Shown here: positions 34,826-46,560 of the stretch, in pieces
Position numbering within the stretch: position 1 is the first letter of the stretch
Layout: the number at the start of each line of letters is the position of its first letter
Assembly (NCBI GenBank): GCA_012861695.1
Contig: JAAOOA010000055.1
Location: 577,712-641,711, forward strand
DNA length: 64,000 nt
Origin: Trematomus loennbergii
Lineage: Eukaryota > Chordata > Actinopteri > Perciformes > Nototheniidae
Direction of reading: 5' to 3'
The notes under the pieces: generated by a model
What the model saw: only the letters and a program-made list of their open reading frames with translations
What the model was told of the DNA's origin: nothing
Databases searched by the model: none
Program-made: the position numbers and the translations under genes

Positions 34826-36599
34826 AATGTCTTTCTATAGGTCATTCCTCAACTTGGATCCAAATAGGAATGATCTCTACAATTAAGAAATCTTATTCTG
34901 ACTTCTACGAACTTTCAAGAAGGCTTTTGTGCAGACAGTGATGCTTCAGTTGTGTTAAAAGACTATCTGGAAAGTCTTAGTAAAAATGTGAAAGTTATTT
35001 GGTCAACCCATTAGCCTCAGCTGTAGCTTGTGTTCAGGCAAAGCAAATGCTAGCAACCATGCTAACAGATTACAGCAACATCTTAAAGTCAAAGAACAAA
35101 TAGCATGGCTGAATTCATGTTAAAACACATTTCTTATACACCTTCTGATATATCACCGTAGCCGAAATGTCTCCACCATTTCTTGCACAAAGCCAATTAC
35201 GCTCCAAGCCTCAATCAGGGCCGGCACTTTGTGACAGATATATCATTACTGGTATATAATGTGCGGGGAACATGTAAATATCGTGCTATTATTGCTGCTC
35301 AGAGGGGGATCTTTAGGAAGTGATTGCAGCTATGCCTGTGGGAGGAAAGCTGCATGGGTCCTACTAATCATAGTTAAAGCTTTTCAGTCAGGGAACTTTT
35401 CCCTTACGTCTTACACTAAGCTTTAAAGACATGAAATCAAAACATGTTCGCAAGGTGTCAGGGACGAATATTTAGAGTTACGAGGAAGTCACCAAGGCAT
35501 TCGTGTTTCTTATGTTACTTCTCGATAAATACATTTGGTTGCAGTCATAACGGGAAGACGTCTAATTTGATTCATGATTAACAGACACAACATTTTTAGG
35601 CATTAGGCAAAATATCACAATATATTTAAGGCTGCAAGTAATGATTATTTTACATTTTTACAGATGTTTTGGCCTATACAATGTAAGAAAATAGTGAAAA
35701 GGTCGTGCTTTTTAAGTCCAAACCCCACAATAATATACAAATCTGAATATAAAACTGAAAAAAGCAGGAAATCAAAAACTTTCGGACGCTAAAAAACGAT
35801 ATGTTCTGACAGTTCTCATGACTGCTTAGCAAATAACTCGCCGATTAATTGTTACAGCTTTAAATACAATAACATCTTGCATGGTTAGTGAGCAGAGGAT
35901 GCTACAGCTGCTAAGAAAGAATAATATGTTGAATATGTGAGTGAAGAAAAGTGATTATATTCGTCTTTGTAGCTTTCATTTCAGACGTAAAAGACATCTC
36001 GTCTCCCTCTTGCCTTCATCTCCATCTGCCATGAGACGTGCCATTTGTCGGCTGGCACATGCAAAAACACACTGACCTGTTCAAACACTAGCTAATGTGC
36101 TTTCCTTTGGCATGTTGAACATCGCTATGCTGTAATCGATTCACGGATAACTGTTTCCTGAGAACTTCTAAACGCATGAATATCAAGAATCTGGAGAGCG
36201 GCTTCACATTTTCCAAAAGGGTTGACTCATATGTGCAGAAGTCCGTGTTGCTGTCTTCAGAAATGAGACGTGTTCATGTATACAACGCTAAACAATCTGG
36301 ACGTTTGAAACAGACGGAGCAGATGTTCTGAAAGCCTTTGTTCTTTCTTATCAAAAAGCCTTTCTTACGCTGAGATAAAACACATTTTTAGGAGCATCTG
36401 TACATGTGATTTCATACAATCCTGAATAAAGGATAACTTTTAAATGGAGAGATTTAGAATCATTTCAAAGACATGAGAAAAAAACTAAAATATGCTATCT
36501 AAGCTTGCATTTGGATTCAAAACTAACGACTATTTTCATTGCTTTGATAAAAAAACAAGTCTAAAAGTTCACTGTGGAAGTAGTCAGAGCTTTTTTATC

Positions 36600-36633
36600 A
36601 AATTATGTTTAAAAGGTTCCCTATGATCTCATT
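36600..36633 (+). repeat. Fish repeat family A, outer end, leading into the 57-bp array
   Basis: GGTTCCCTATGATCTCATTT matches the outer end of family A (reverse of CCTGAAAATGAGCAT at 20861-20875). It shows that the array grew inside a family-A copy. Confidence 0.6.
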
Positions 36634-37766
36634 TTCAGGTCCATATCAGTATGTAGTGTCTCTACTTTAAAGAGTCCTTCCTGCTGATGTTCAGGTCCAT
36701 ATCAGTATGTAGTGTCTCTACTTTAAAGAGTCCTCTCCTGCTGATGTTCAGGTCCATATCAGTATGTAGTGTCTCTACTTTAAAGAGTCCTCTCCTGCTG
36801 ATGTTCAGGTGTATATCAGTATGTAGTGTCTCTACTTTAAAGAGTCCTCTCCTGCTGATGTTCAGGTGTATATCAGTATGTAGTGCCTCTACTTTAAAGA
36901 GTCCTCTCCTGCTGATGTTCAGGTGTGTATCAGTATGTAGTGTCTCTACTTTAAAGAGTCCTCTCCTGCTGATGTTCAGATGTATATCAGTATGTAGTGC
37001 CTCTACTTTAAAGAGTCCTCTCCTGCTGATGTTCAGGTGTATATCAGTATGTAGTGTCTCTACTTTAAAGAGTCCTCTCCTGCTGATGTTCAGGTGTATA
37101 TCAGTATGTTGTGTCTCTACTTTAAAGAGTCCTCTCCTGCTGATGTTCAGGTGTATATCAGTATGTAGTGTATCTACTTTAAAGAGTCCTCTCCTGCTGA
37201 TGTTCAGGTGTATATCAGTATGTAGTGTCTCTACTTTAAAGAGTCCTCTCCTGCTGATGTTCAGGTGTATATCAGTATGTAGTGTATCTACTTTAAAGAG
37301 TCCTCTCCTGCTGATGTTCAGGTGTATATCAGTATGTAGTGTCTCTACTTTAAAGAGTCCTCTCCTGCTGATGTTCAGGTGTATATCAGTATGTAGTGTA
37401 TCTACTTTAAAGAGTCCTCTCCTGCTGATGTTCAGGTGTATATCAGTATGTAGTGTCTCTACTTTAAAGAGTCCTCTCCTGCTGATGTTCAGGTGTATAT
37501 CAGTATGTAGTGTCTCTACTTTAAAGAGTCCTCTCCTGCTGATGTTCAGGTGTATATCAGTATGTAGTGTCTCTACTTTAAAGAGTCCTCTCCTGCTGAT
37601 GTTCAGGTGTATATCAGTATGTAGTGTCTCTACTTTAAAGAGTCCTCTCCAGCTGATGTTCAGGTGTATATCAGTATGTAGTGTCTCTACTTTAAAGAGT
37701 CCTCTCCAGCTGATGTTCAGGTGTATATCAGTATATAGTGTCTGTACTTTAAAGAGTCCTCTCCTG
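36634..37766 (+). repeat. 57-bp satellite-like tandem array, about 20 copies, with 114-bp higher-order units
   Basis: The unit begins GATGTTCAGGTGTATATCAG and includes GTAGTGTCTCTACTTTAAAG and AGTCCTCTCCTGCT. The period is exactly 57 bp (ATG at 36687, 36744 and so on); only the first unit is one base short. Because 57 is a multiple of three, the array stays open as a 366-residue frame made of a 19-residue repeat. I regard that frame as non-coding. Variant units carrying TATCTAC recur exactly 114 bp apart (37171, 37285, 37399), and units with GCCTCT also recur 114 bp apart (36885, 36999). This means dimers were amplified as blocks. Confidence 0.95.
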
Positions 37767-37860
37767 TGTTGGAGCGCTACCCAATAGAAGTTAGTAACCT
37801 ATATAACAAATGACAGGAAAGGGACAACCCTAAAAAGCAGAATCGGGCAACATGGCAGTA
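37767..37860 (+). repeat. Fish repeat family A, remainder after the array
   Basis: GAGCGCTACCCAATAGAAG and CCCTAAAAAGCAGAATCGGG correspond to GAGCGCGAGCCAATAGAAGC and CCCCAAAAAGCTGAATATG of the copy at 32460-32750. Confidence 0.6.
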
Positions 37861-39329
37861 TGTAGAATGTCATGGCTTTAATTCAGGGTTGTTGAAATGA
37901 TCAAAGCTATGCTGCTCATCCATTGAAGCAAAAAGAAAAGTCCATCTGCACGGGAACAAAGGTTATTACTGCAGAGACACAATGGAAGCCCATTTGAGGT
38001 CAATATCTCTTTCACTACCTGCAGCACAGTGACACGCTCTCATCACACGGTGAGCAAATTGCATGTATTCTCAGATAGAAGTCGATTGATTACGCCACCT
38101 CCACGATGAGAGGAGGCTTTAATAATAATAGCCTGGGAAAAATACTGCCATCTGTAGGCACATTAGGTATTGATTATTCCCTCAATGAAATCATATCCTG
38201 CACAGGAGATGATGCGCGAGCACTCTTATGGAAATCAAATGGTGCTTTTTAGGTGAGGGGTGAGTTAATAAGGCTCTGCTTGATGGACGGTGAAAGCTTT
38301 CATTTCACTGGTTGTGCTCATGCTGCAGATTCTGGCTCTCAACACTTACAAAATGGACAACGCTTCCAACACATTAGGGTTTAAGTAATACTTTTTTTAT
38401 CCTTTTCATTTCACAGCTTGTATCTCCTCGCATATGCTGCCAATTTCAGATGGATTTAATAAAGTAAGTTACTAAGAAGTACTTCTCTTCCCTTGTGTTC
38501 ATATATACCTCTGCCAACTACTTTCAATTAATGCCCTAAATAAATAGGAGCCCAAAAAGAGACAGTTCATATCTATATCTTAGTCCTTCAACGACTTTTG
38601 TTGATTGTTTCTCTTGTAAAATATCCTTTTTTTAATCTCATTTTTCACTATAATTAATTCCTTTATTGATTACCGTCTGTATTCAATTATGTTGCATGCT
38701 CAATTTCCACCCTTTGTGTGCCAACTGTATTCCTTATAAGTGTATCCAAGTTCCCTTTCTTGATCTGTATATGTTTCTTGAGTGTCTAAATGCGATTGAA
38801 ACCACATGGTCACTACAAATCTACATCTAGTTCTCCCTTATCTTCAACTTTGACCCTCATTCAGGAACGTAAGCGTCACTTCTGACCTGACATTGACTCT
38901 GGAAGCGTTTCATTCTGTCCTGTTTCATCACGCTGAGAGATATGATATAGCCTTTGTCCCACGAAGCTGAGATGGAGATGATTATTCACACTTATTATTT
39001 CCTCCCCGTCTAGACAATCGTTCCTCCCTCTCCTCTGGGTGCTTTACAATGGGTCGGATAAGAGCTGCAGTTAATCCCTGATAAGATGACCATTTATTTG
39101 GACCCTTTCACAATAAAATACCTGCTTGTTGGAGATGGTGTGGAGTCTATTTGTATATAGACTGATTCTTATTATTACATGACATGCTTATTGTGCTCAT
39201 TGAGATGTTGCTATGACTTTGGAATAAATAGACAAAATCACCAATCCCAAGTTTTGATAGGTTGGATAGGGAACGAAGGGAAAAGTCCTAGAGAAAGTTT
39301 TAGCTTGCAATATTATTGTAGCAAGGTCA

Positions 39330-39800
39330 GGTGCAGTGTAGGAAGACAATTAGTTAGTCAGAAACAGTGAGCTCCGCGCCCACGCATAACTGGGAACCAG
39401 TATAATGAAGAATCCACTATCTCTGTAGAAACTTTAGCAAAAACAAATGACGTAGGATAGGGAGGGAGCTTCGCCGGCCGGCCCAATGCTGATTGGAAGA
39501 TCGTGTTGCCAAGAGACTTTTGTCTAAGTCTGTGGGCCAACGAGAGAGAACCAAAGTCTCAACCAATCATAATATGACACCTTTATCCTGTAATAAGTAT
39601 ATGAAATGTGTTTGCCAGTTTCCGGGGCTCTGGAAGGAAATGTTGGACAGTTCACTGCTTGGAGTGAAAACTGATCTCCAGAGACCTCAGCTGAGCGTTT
39701 GTATTCCTCATCACAACTGAAATAAATCCGTTTCATTATAACCTTATTGCCTGCTCCGACTCCTTGCTTCGTAGAGGAATGTTGAACATGACAATGGGTA
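39330..39800 (+). mobile_element. Possible LTR-type retroelement end
   Basis: AAATAAATCCGTTTCATTAT at about 39721, followed by ATTGCCTGCTCCGACTCCTT, resembles the polyadenylation and U5 part of an LTR. The upstream 300 bp carries short frames without recognisable protein similarity. No second LTR or flanking duplication was identified. Confidence 0.3.
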
Positions 39801-40132
39801 AGCATTTGATTTTCTCTGTGCATCAGGCAGGAGAATTCAGTGTCTCGCACTTTATTATGTCTTTTTATGTTATGTTCTGTATGTCTTGTGTTGCAGGAGC
39901 ATGAGGTTTAAGATTTGATAGCCAAAACTACGCTGTAGCTTTTGTGCATTTGACAATAAACCCCTTTGAATCCTTTCCACCTCCTCACAGCTCGTAAACT
40001 AGCACAAAGTAGAAGCTTTCTCTGCATCCAAGTCGTTGCCATACGTCTGGTTTTATAGATTGGCTTCAGCAGGTGTTACATGCATGCATATTTGTGCATT
40101 AGTGTGTGCTGTGTTGCTTTGCCAATACTCAC

Positions 40133-40215
40133 AGCTGGAGAAGACCAGAGGACAGGAGTGTTCGTCCATCGGGAAATTATGGAGCTGCAGCTGGCATTCT
40201 GCGTTGATGGTCATC
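40133..40215 (-). CDS. gabrg3: gabrg3 exon: Cys-loop
   Basis: An 83-bp exon, the size I recall for this exon across GABR genes. Acceptor CGTCTTCAG, donor GTGAGT. It encodes [20 protein letters not shown] then CPLVFSS. The two cysteines enclose 13 residues, the defining disulphide loop of the pentameric ligand-gated ion channel family. This loop couples the binding domain to the membrane part. The phase is 2 in (AG|G, Arg) and 1 out (T|AC, Tyr). The frame is intact. Confidence 0.97.
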
Positions 40216-40823
40216 CTGAAGACGAGAGAGAAACAAGCAGAGACTGAGACAAAGACTCTAGGAAAAAAACGGCGTCAGCTCCTTCATTTCTCGGTCCACG
40301 AAGCACATGGTGGGAATGCTCAGTATTCATCACTGCTTATATCACATCATGCTCTTTTGGAGGCGCTGCCTTCCAACCAGATGGTGCAGGATCACAGTTG
40401 GTTGCTTTGGCTGATGTGTGAAATCCCTCAAAATGACAGGACTGTTTAATCATCCGCTCTCAGACATGTTTTTGGCGGAGACGGCATCAACTTATAGGTC
40501 AGGGCCCCCGAGGCATATAAGCGTCTAAAAACAGCAGTACTTTGCTAAGATCAGTGGACAAGTCAACACAGCAGATGTTTGGAGGAAGTGCACGGATCAC
40601 AAAGACACAGCGGATTAGTGTTACAAGCAAAATACACTCAATTCATATTCTCCACCTGTTGCTTCATATATATTATCCTCAGATGAATTCTCACTGGATA
40701 CATAATGGCTGCAAAAGGGAGACCATCATGAACATATTCAAACCATTCAAATAAAGGACGCTGGTTACACAAAGTGCAGATGATGTACTGTACAGTCGCT
40801 ATTATCTTTAAATATGTATACTT

Positions 40824-40962
40824 TAAAGAGGCCCTGTTCTTTTTTGGGTTTTCCCTTTCCTCTAGTGTACACAGGTTTTGGTGCATGTGAAAGTTCCCTC
40901 CAGAGGATGGTTCTTAATCGTCACAAATATGAACCTGAAAACAAGCAGAATAAGACCCCTTT
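40824..40962. mobile_element. Short terminal-inverted-repeat element (MITE-like)
   Basis: The ends AAAGAGGCCCTGTTCT and AGAATAAGACCCCTTT are inverted with about 12 of 16 matches. TTTAAAGAGG and CCCCTTTAA at the borders suggest a TA or TTAA target. GAACCTGAAAACAAGCAGAA inside resembles the outer part of family A, so it may be a short relative. Confidence 0.5.
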
Positions 40963-41781
40963 AATTTACATTCAGTACCAAACGATAATGACTACTGTAA
41001 TGTCCGTCAATGCATTTAAAATCGGTCTTTTCTTACTTAAACTTTTGACCCGCTACCAGCAATATATATCATAATAATCTGTCTATTCTCTCCATGGTCT
41101 CATGTCATCTGAATATATTTCGTCATGCATATATGGCTTCATGATATGCATGACGTTAAAAAGTCCTTATTAACGTCGCTGCGTAAGCTTCCATCGTTTG
41201 TCAGGAGCCAGAAAGTCTTAATTTTGATGAGTGTTACAATTAAGTTTGAGCGATCCAAACAAACGCCTCCTTTAAGACTTAATATCCTTTTAATGAAACA
41301 ATAATTTTCAAATTCATCACAGACCACGCACTGGCAGGAGTCAAATTAGCGAATTAAAAGCCTAATGTTTGGTGGGAAGATGCGAGGAGACATTTCTAGA
41401 ATGAGATATATTTTATCCCCCTACCATTTTGAGTTTTATTTTGGGTCATGTTTTCTCCTCACAGCTGTTTCCATACACCTTTTATTGATTTGATTTGACA
41501 GAATCTGTGCTTTCCTGACGCTGCAGGAGCTTTGCATTGTTCCTCCAGGGATTGAAAACAAACACTCATGGCAGTATTTGCTATTTGGCCAAGGTTTAGT
41601 TTGAAAAGCTCGGGTACGCAGGTGAGAATACCACGCCTAAGACAGAAAAAGCTCATGTCAGAGCTTTGAGGGTTCATAACCCAGACGCCACTCAAATTTA
41701 AAAAGAACCTGTCCTCTCCAATCCTGAGTGCTTTTTCTGTAGACACTGACACGGTGAGGGGTGTTTGTCATAAGGCCAAAT

Positions 41782-41786
<5 letters not shown>

Positions 41787-41866
<80 letters not shown>

Positions 41867-41895
41867 CACACACACACACACACCACACACACACA

Positions 41896-41942
<47 letters not shown>

Positions 41943-41980
41943 ACACACACCACACACCACACACACACACACACACACAC

Positions 41981-42024
<44 letters not shown>
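41787..42024. repeat. Interrupted (CA)n tract
   Basis: About 238 bp of CA repeats, broken at intervals by an extra C (CACC) and once by AACA. It generates several spurious His-Thr or Cys-Val open frames on both strands. Confidence 0.95.
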
Positions 42025-42027
<3 letters not shown>

Positions 42028-42929
42028 GTACAGAAGTGTATGTTCTTCTGTGCTGAGGTAAAGCAGGCTTTGTAGCAGGAGCTTAGATATTCACATTTCA
42101 TTATTTAAAATAACACATACAGTATGACTGATGGAGGAGAAGCTAAAATAAGCAAGTCCTCAAAACAGGAATAGGGGAGTTTCTTCAATATAAAAGCATA
42201 ATTCCTCAAAAAAATGGAGTAAAGGGTCTTCTAAATGTATTCACTTTTATAATCTCTCACTTGTATGATAGTGTTTTGACTATCTTGTCACAATAGGGGG
42301 GGGATGAGTCAGACAAACTGAACTTTGAAGTTGACTAACACAGGCTATTTTTGAGCAGAAAAAGTAGGTTTACACATATTTTTGGCAAGAAAATCAACTG
42401 TTTAAACATTATATTCCAAGAAACATCTATATGTGTTGTTGCGATGTATCGACTAGTTCCTCTTCAAGATGTTAAACCATGTTTTCAGGGGCTTGAAAGA
42501 CAAGAGATGGGTTAAAAAAAAGCCTTTGTTATTGTGAAAACAAGCCACTAATGAAAACTACTGCAACAGACATGGATTTAAGACGACTGCGGCTTGAATT
42601 AATCTGCAAATTGCCTATTTATGAGTGCGAGATATTGCTGTTTGAACCACCCAGGCTTCCTTCCTTTTTGCCCAATTATGGATGATTCACTTTAAGTCAC
42701 TTCCAAGAACACAAGAAGTTAAATCAATGCGTCAAATTGCTTTAAAATCTAGGGCGATGAGGTACAGACTCCTCACATGTTTACAGAGATAACTGAATGT
42801 TGTGAAAAAGGCAATTATGTCCAGATAAAATGATGTTACGTGAGTGTTTCTTTGAGCTTTCTTCTATCGATTCCCTGCTTCTTTGTTTGATCTCTTGTTT
42901 CTGTACTGTGTGTTTCAATGTCTTCCTAC

Positions 42930-43061
42930 CTCAGTGTGTAGAGCACTTTCCCATTGTTCCAGATCCGGAGCAGCTGATTGGGCGTCGTGATCCAGTGCGA
43001 GTCGGCGTTCTTGGAATTTCTAAAGATGGTGTCGGGCAGCCAGATTAAACCCACCATATTG
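42930..43061 (-). CDS. gabrg3: gabrg3 exon: extracellular domain, second half of the usual 221-bp exon
   Basis: A 132-bp exon with acceptor TATTCACACAG and donor GTAGGA. It encodes [20 protein letters not shown] followed by [20 protein letters not shown] and YTLR. Human gamma-3 reads [17 protein letters not shown] and [20 protein letters not shown] as I recall it. The exon covers loops of the ligand-binding domain, including the stretch equivalent to gamma-2 Met130 (here Leu, as in mammalian gamma-3). It starts in phase 2, completing a Ser codon begun in the exon at 45227-45315. It ends AG|G into the Cys-loop exon. The acceptor's pyrimidine tract merges with the CT microsatellite after about 15 bases. 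Confidence 0.96.
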
Positions 43062-43076
43062 CTGTGTGAATACAAA

Positions 43077-43386
<310 letters not shown>

Positions 43387-43697
43387 AGGAAGAAGGTGAG
43401 GAATGTTTAGTGTTGAGATATTTCTGTGACATACAAAGAGGCAGCTCCACTTCTCAGTAAGAGGATAATGAAATGCCCGGGCGACACGGGGAACACAAAG
43501 CACATCAATCAATTGTTCCATTAATTACAGGCCTCTTCCCGAGAGAGAGACGAATATTGTTCTCAAATGAGATATTCACAGTATGAAAATGCTCACACAC
43601 AATAGTTGCTTCAGTGGAAGCGGGTGTTGTCGTCATTTGAAATACAGTCAAATATAAAATTATGAAGTAGTGGAGTACAAATACTTTGACTTCTTCC

Positions 43698-44757
43698 ATG
43701 TTGAACACAAATACCTGTACTTTCTACTTCTTACATGTTGAACACAAATACCTGTACTTTCTACTTCTTACATGTTGAACACAAATACCTGTACTTTCTA
43801 CTTCTTACATGTTGAACACAAATACCTGTACTTTCTACTTCTTACATGTTGAACACAAATACCTGTACTTTCTACTTCTTACATGTTGAACACAAATACC
43901 TGTACTTTCTACTTCTTACATGTTGAACACAAATACCTGTACTTTCTACTTCTTACATGTTGAACACAAATACCTGTACTTTCTACTTCTTACATGTTGA
44001 ACACAAATACCTGTACTTTCTACTTCTTACATGTTGAACACAAATACCTGTACTTTCTACTTCTTACATGTTGAACACAAATACCTGTACTTTCTACTTC
44101 TTACATGTTGAACACAAATACCTGTACTTTCTACTTCTTACATGTTGAACCAAATACCTGTACTTTCTACTTCTTACATGTTGAACCAAATACCTGTACT
44201 TTCTACTTCTTACATGTTGAACCAAATACCTGTACTTTCTACTTCTTACATGTTGAACACAAATACCTGTACTTTCTACTTCTTACATGTTGAACACAAA
44301 TACCTGTACTTTCTACTTCTTACATGTTGAACAAATACCTGTACTTTCTACTTCTTACATGTTGAACACAAATACCTGTACTTTCTACTTCTTACATGTT
44401 GAACCAAATACCTGTACTTTCTACTTCTTACATGTTGAACCAAATACCTGTACTTTCTACTTCTTACATGTTGAACCAAATACCTGTACTTTCTACTTCT
44501 TACATGTTGAACACAAATACCTGTACTTTCTACTTCTTACATGTTGAACACAAATACCTGTACTTTCTACTTCTTACATGTTGAACCAAATACCTGTACT
44601 TTCTACTTCTTACATGTTGAACAAATACCTGTACTTTCTACTTCTTACATGTTGAACACAAATACCTGTACTTTCTACTTCTTACATGTTGAACAAATAC
44701 CTGTACTTTCTACTTCTTACATGTTGAACCCAAATACCTGTACTTTCTACTTCTCAC
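43698..44757 (+). repeat. 37-bp tandem array, about 29 copies with 35- and 36-bp variants
   Basis: The unit starts CATGTTGAACACAAATACCT and ends GTACTTTCTACTTCTTA. The first dozen copies are almost identical. From about 44140 on, copies with GAACCAAAT (36 bp) and GAACAAAT (35 bp) are interspersed, several of them in runs. The array is intronic. A sequence like GTACTTCTACTT occurs in the dispersed repeat at 45040-45178, a possible source. Confidence 0.96.
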
Positions 44758-45039
44758 ATTTCCCAAACAGGCTGGTTCCTTTAGTTTGAATGTGTGTTTG
44801 GTGGCGTGATCATTATTATTTAGAGTCATTGCGTGCCTATTGATTTGAACACGATCCGTGTATCCATCATTTCCTGGTCTTCTCTAAAGAAGAGGGACCA
44901 ATGAAAACGTTGTCATGTTGCCGTTGTTCAGCATGGAAACATTCATTAGCTAACAATGACATTATTGTTCTATTAATATAAAGGGAGGTCAGGTACTCTT
45001 TAAAACAGCTGCTAGTTATGGGTACTTTTTACTGAAGTA

Positions 45040-45178
45040 CATTTCAAAGCCCTCTTTACTTTACTTGAGTAAAGAAGTTTAGTCAGTACTTCTACTTTCA
45101 CCAGAGTATTTTTAAACACGAGTATCTGTACTTCTACTTGAGTAAAGGATGTGTGTACCTTCTACCATCTCTGGTTAT
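45040..45178. repeat. Dispersed fish repeat fragment
   Basis: It contains CTTTACTTGAGTAAAGAAG and GTACTTCTACTTGAGTAAAG. The pattern is shared with the repeats at 4360-4640 and 58315-58810. Confidence 0.6.
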
Positions 45179-45226
45179 GAATAGATAGGTATCGAAGCAG
45201 CAGATTTGAAATAAAGGAGTGAATAC

Positions 45227-45315
45227 CTGTTGAGAGTGAGCCGAGTGCTGCTGCTGTTGAAGCGCAGACGGGTGTCCACCCAGGTCTGGGCGAAGATAAT
45301 ATCGATCTGGTACTC
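45227..45315 (-). CDS. gabrg3: gabrg3 exon: first strands of the ligand-binding domain seen here
   Basis: An 89-bp exon with acceptor CTTTCTCTCCCAG and donor GTATTC. It reads EYQIDIIFAQTWVDTRLRFN then SSSTRLTLN plus two bases of a Ser codon. Mammalian gamma-3 has EYQIDIFFAQTW at the start. The FAQTW strand is loop D on the complementary side of the binding site. The residue matching gamma-2 Phe77 is Ile here (codon ATC). The run of three AGC Ser codons is unusual compared with NSTMK in mammals. An Asn-Ser-Ser sequon is present. It is the most 5' gabrg3 exon in the window. Confidence 0.95.
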
Positions 45316-46119
45316 CTGGGAGAGAAAGGAGACTCAATATAGTGATCAGAGCAGCCTTAAAAGCAGCATGGAGACAGACAGAGATGGATGAAGTGTGTGT
45401 GCGTCTGGAGGAGCTGATAATGTGTTTGTTTGAACACAAACGTGTCCACATCAAAGGAAATAGAGAAGTGGCGCAGCACTCTGTGGAAACACTCAAATAC
45501 ACATTAAGCCTTTGAAATGGAAATGCAATTACACAAAGTGTTTACTCGGGGAAATGTTCCTTTTTCTCACCTCCGTGGTGACACCTCTTGTACATGTGAG
45601 AAGTATTAGCACAATGAATAAAAAATGTACTTACTTAGCGGGTCAGAAAAGTTAAAAAGTCCTTGTGACATTGTGTTCCCCTTTTTTGAGCTGAACGCTT
45701 GAAAAAGTGGATTTAAAAACATCGTGTCAAAGTAACACCTTTCCTGATACGACAACCTTGAAAGATGGATAAGAAATAAGAAAATATAATACAAAATGTT
45801 GGCTTGGAGATGAATCTGGTTATAGTGCAGTTGAGTTAATAATATAACCATCTATCTCAAAAACATTCTTACTCCTCCGCAGACCTCGAATAAAAAATAA
45901 TGGCTAACTTTAGTTGACAAAGACATTTATCCTTAATTTACCATTTGTATCATCATATCAGATGTGGGTACAGCTGGTCACATGTTGCTGTATTATAAAG
46001 ATCAGATTGTGTGCTTAACATTAAAGAATAGGACTGTATATCAAAGCTTGAAAAATACTTAACACTGTCCAAAACAAATCTGTGTTATTTCCTTCCACAA
46101 CATCAAGGACATTCATTTA

Positions 46120-46560
46120 ACTACACTCTCCAGTAGCATTGACAACCTCCCCAGCATCAACTGTTCATCCCCGCCTGATGAACTGGTTTTCATTACAATA
46201 ACAACTTCATAATCTGCTCAATATCTGTTTCCTTCACCCATTCTGCTCCTTGGTTTACACCTGAACTACGCCAACTCAAAACAAAAGGCCGTCGATTAGA
46301 ACGTCTCTGCAAAAAACTGGACACAAAGAAATATACAATAACCACACTCTCCACTACAAGGACACTCTCTCTACAGCTAAATCATCATACTACGCAGTTC
46401 TCATCAGCTCTGGTGAAGGGAACACAAGGGCCCTGTTCTCTACAGGGAAGAACATACTACGACCACCGGACTCTCTTGCACCTCATTAGTATTCAACCGC
46501 CTACTGTAATTCCCTCATGTCATTTTTTAATGTCAAAATAGAAAACATCCACCAACTAAC
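46120..46560 (+). mobile_element. LINE-2/CR1-like retrotransposon remnant
   Basis: On the plus strand at about 46245 it reads APWFTPELRQLKTKGRRLER and, after a one-base frame change, DTLSTAKSSYYAVLISSGEG followed by NTRALFST. W-(F/Y)-TPELR--K---R-LER followed by a distant LF-T motif is characteristic of the linker between endonuclease and reverse transcriptase in fish L2-type LINEs. The frame is broken and both ends are lost, so it is inactive. Confidence 0.75.

Larger units (their letters stand above)
31922..40132 (-). other. gabrg3 intron between the Cys-loop exon and the strand 8-10 exon
   Basis: An 8.2-kb phase-1 intron. It contains a family-A repeat copy (32460-32750), a possible LTR remnant (about 32800-33160), a 12-bp tandem repeat (about 34402-34484), a tRNA-derived SINE (34622-34825), the 57-bp array (36634-37766) and a second possible LTR-like stretch (39330-39800). 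No exon was found. Confidence 0.8.
40216..42929 (-). other. gabrg3 intron upstream of the Cys-loop exon
   Basis: A 2.7-kb phase-2 intron. It contains a small inverted-end element at about 40824-40962 and a long interrupted CA tract at 41787-42024. No exon was seen. Confidence 0.85.

Noticed and set aside
41658..42101. Cys-Val and His-Thr rich frames on both strands
   Set aside because: They are translations of the (CA)n tract, present in several frames at once. The same applies to 63652-64000.
43698..44757. Possible CRISPR array because of regular 37-bp repeats
   Set aside because: The units are directly abutting with no spacers, the repeat is not palindromic, and the setting is a vertebrate intron.
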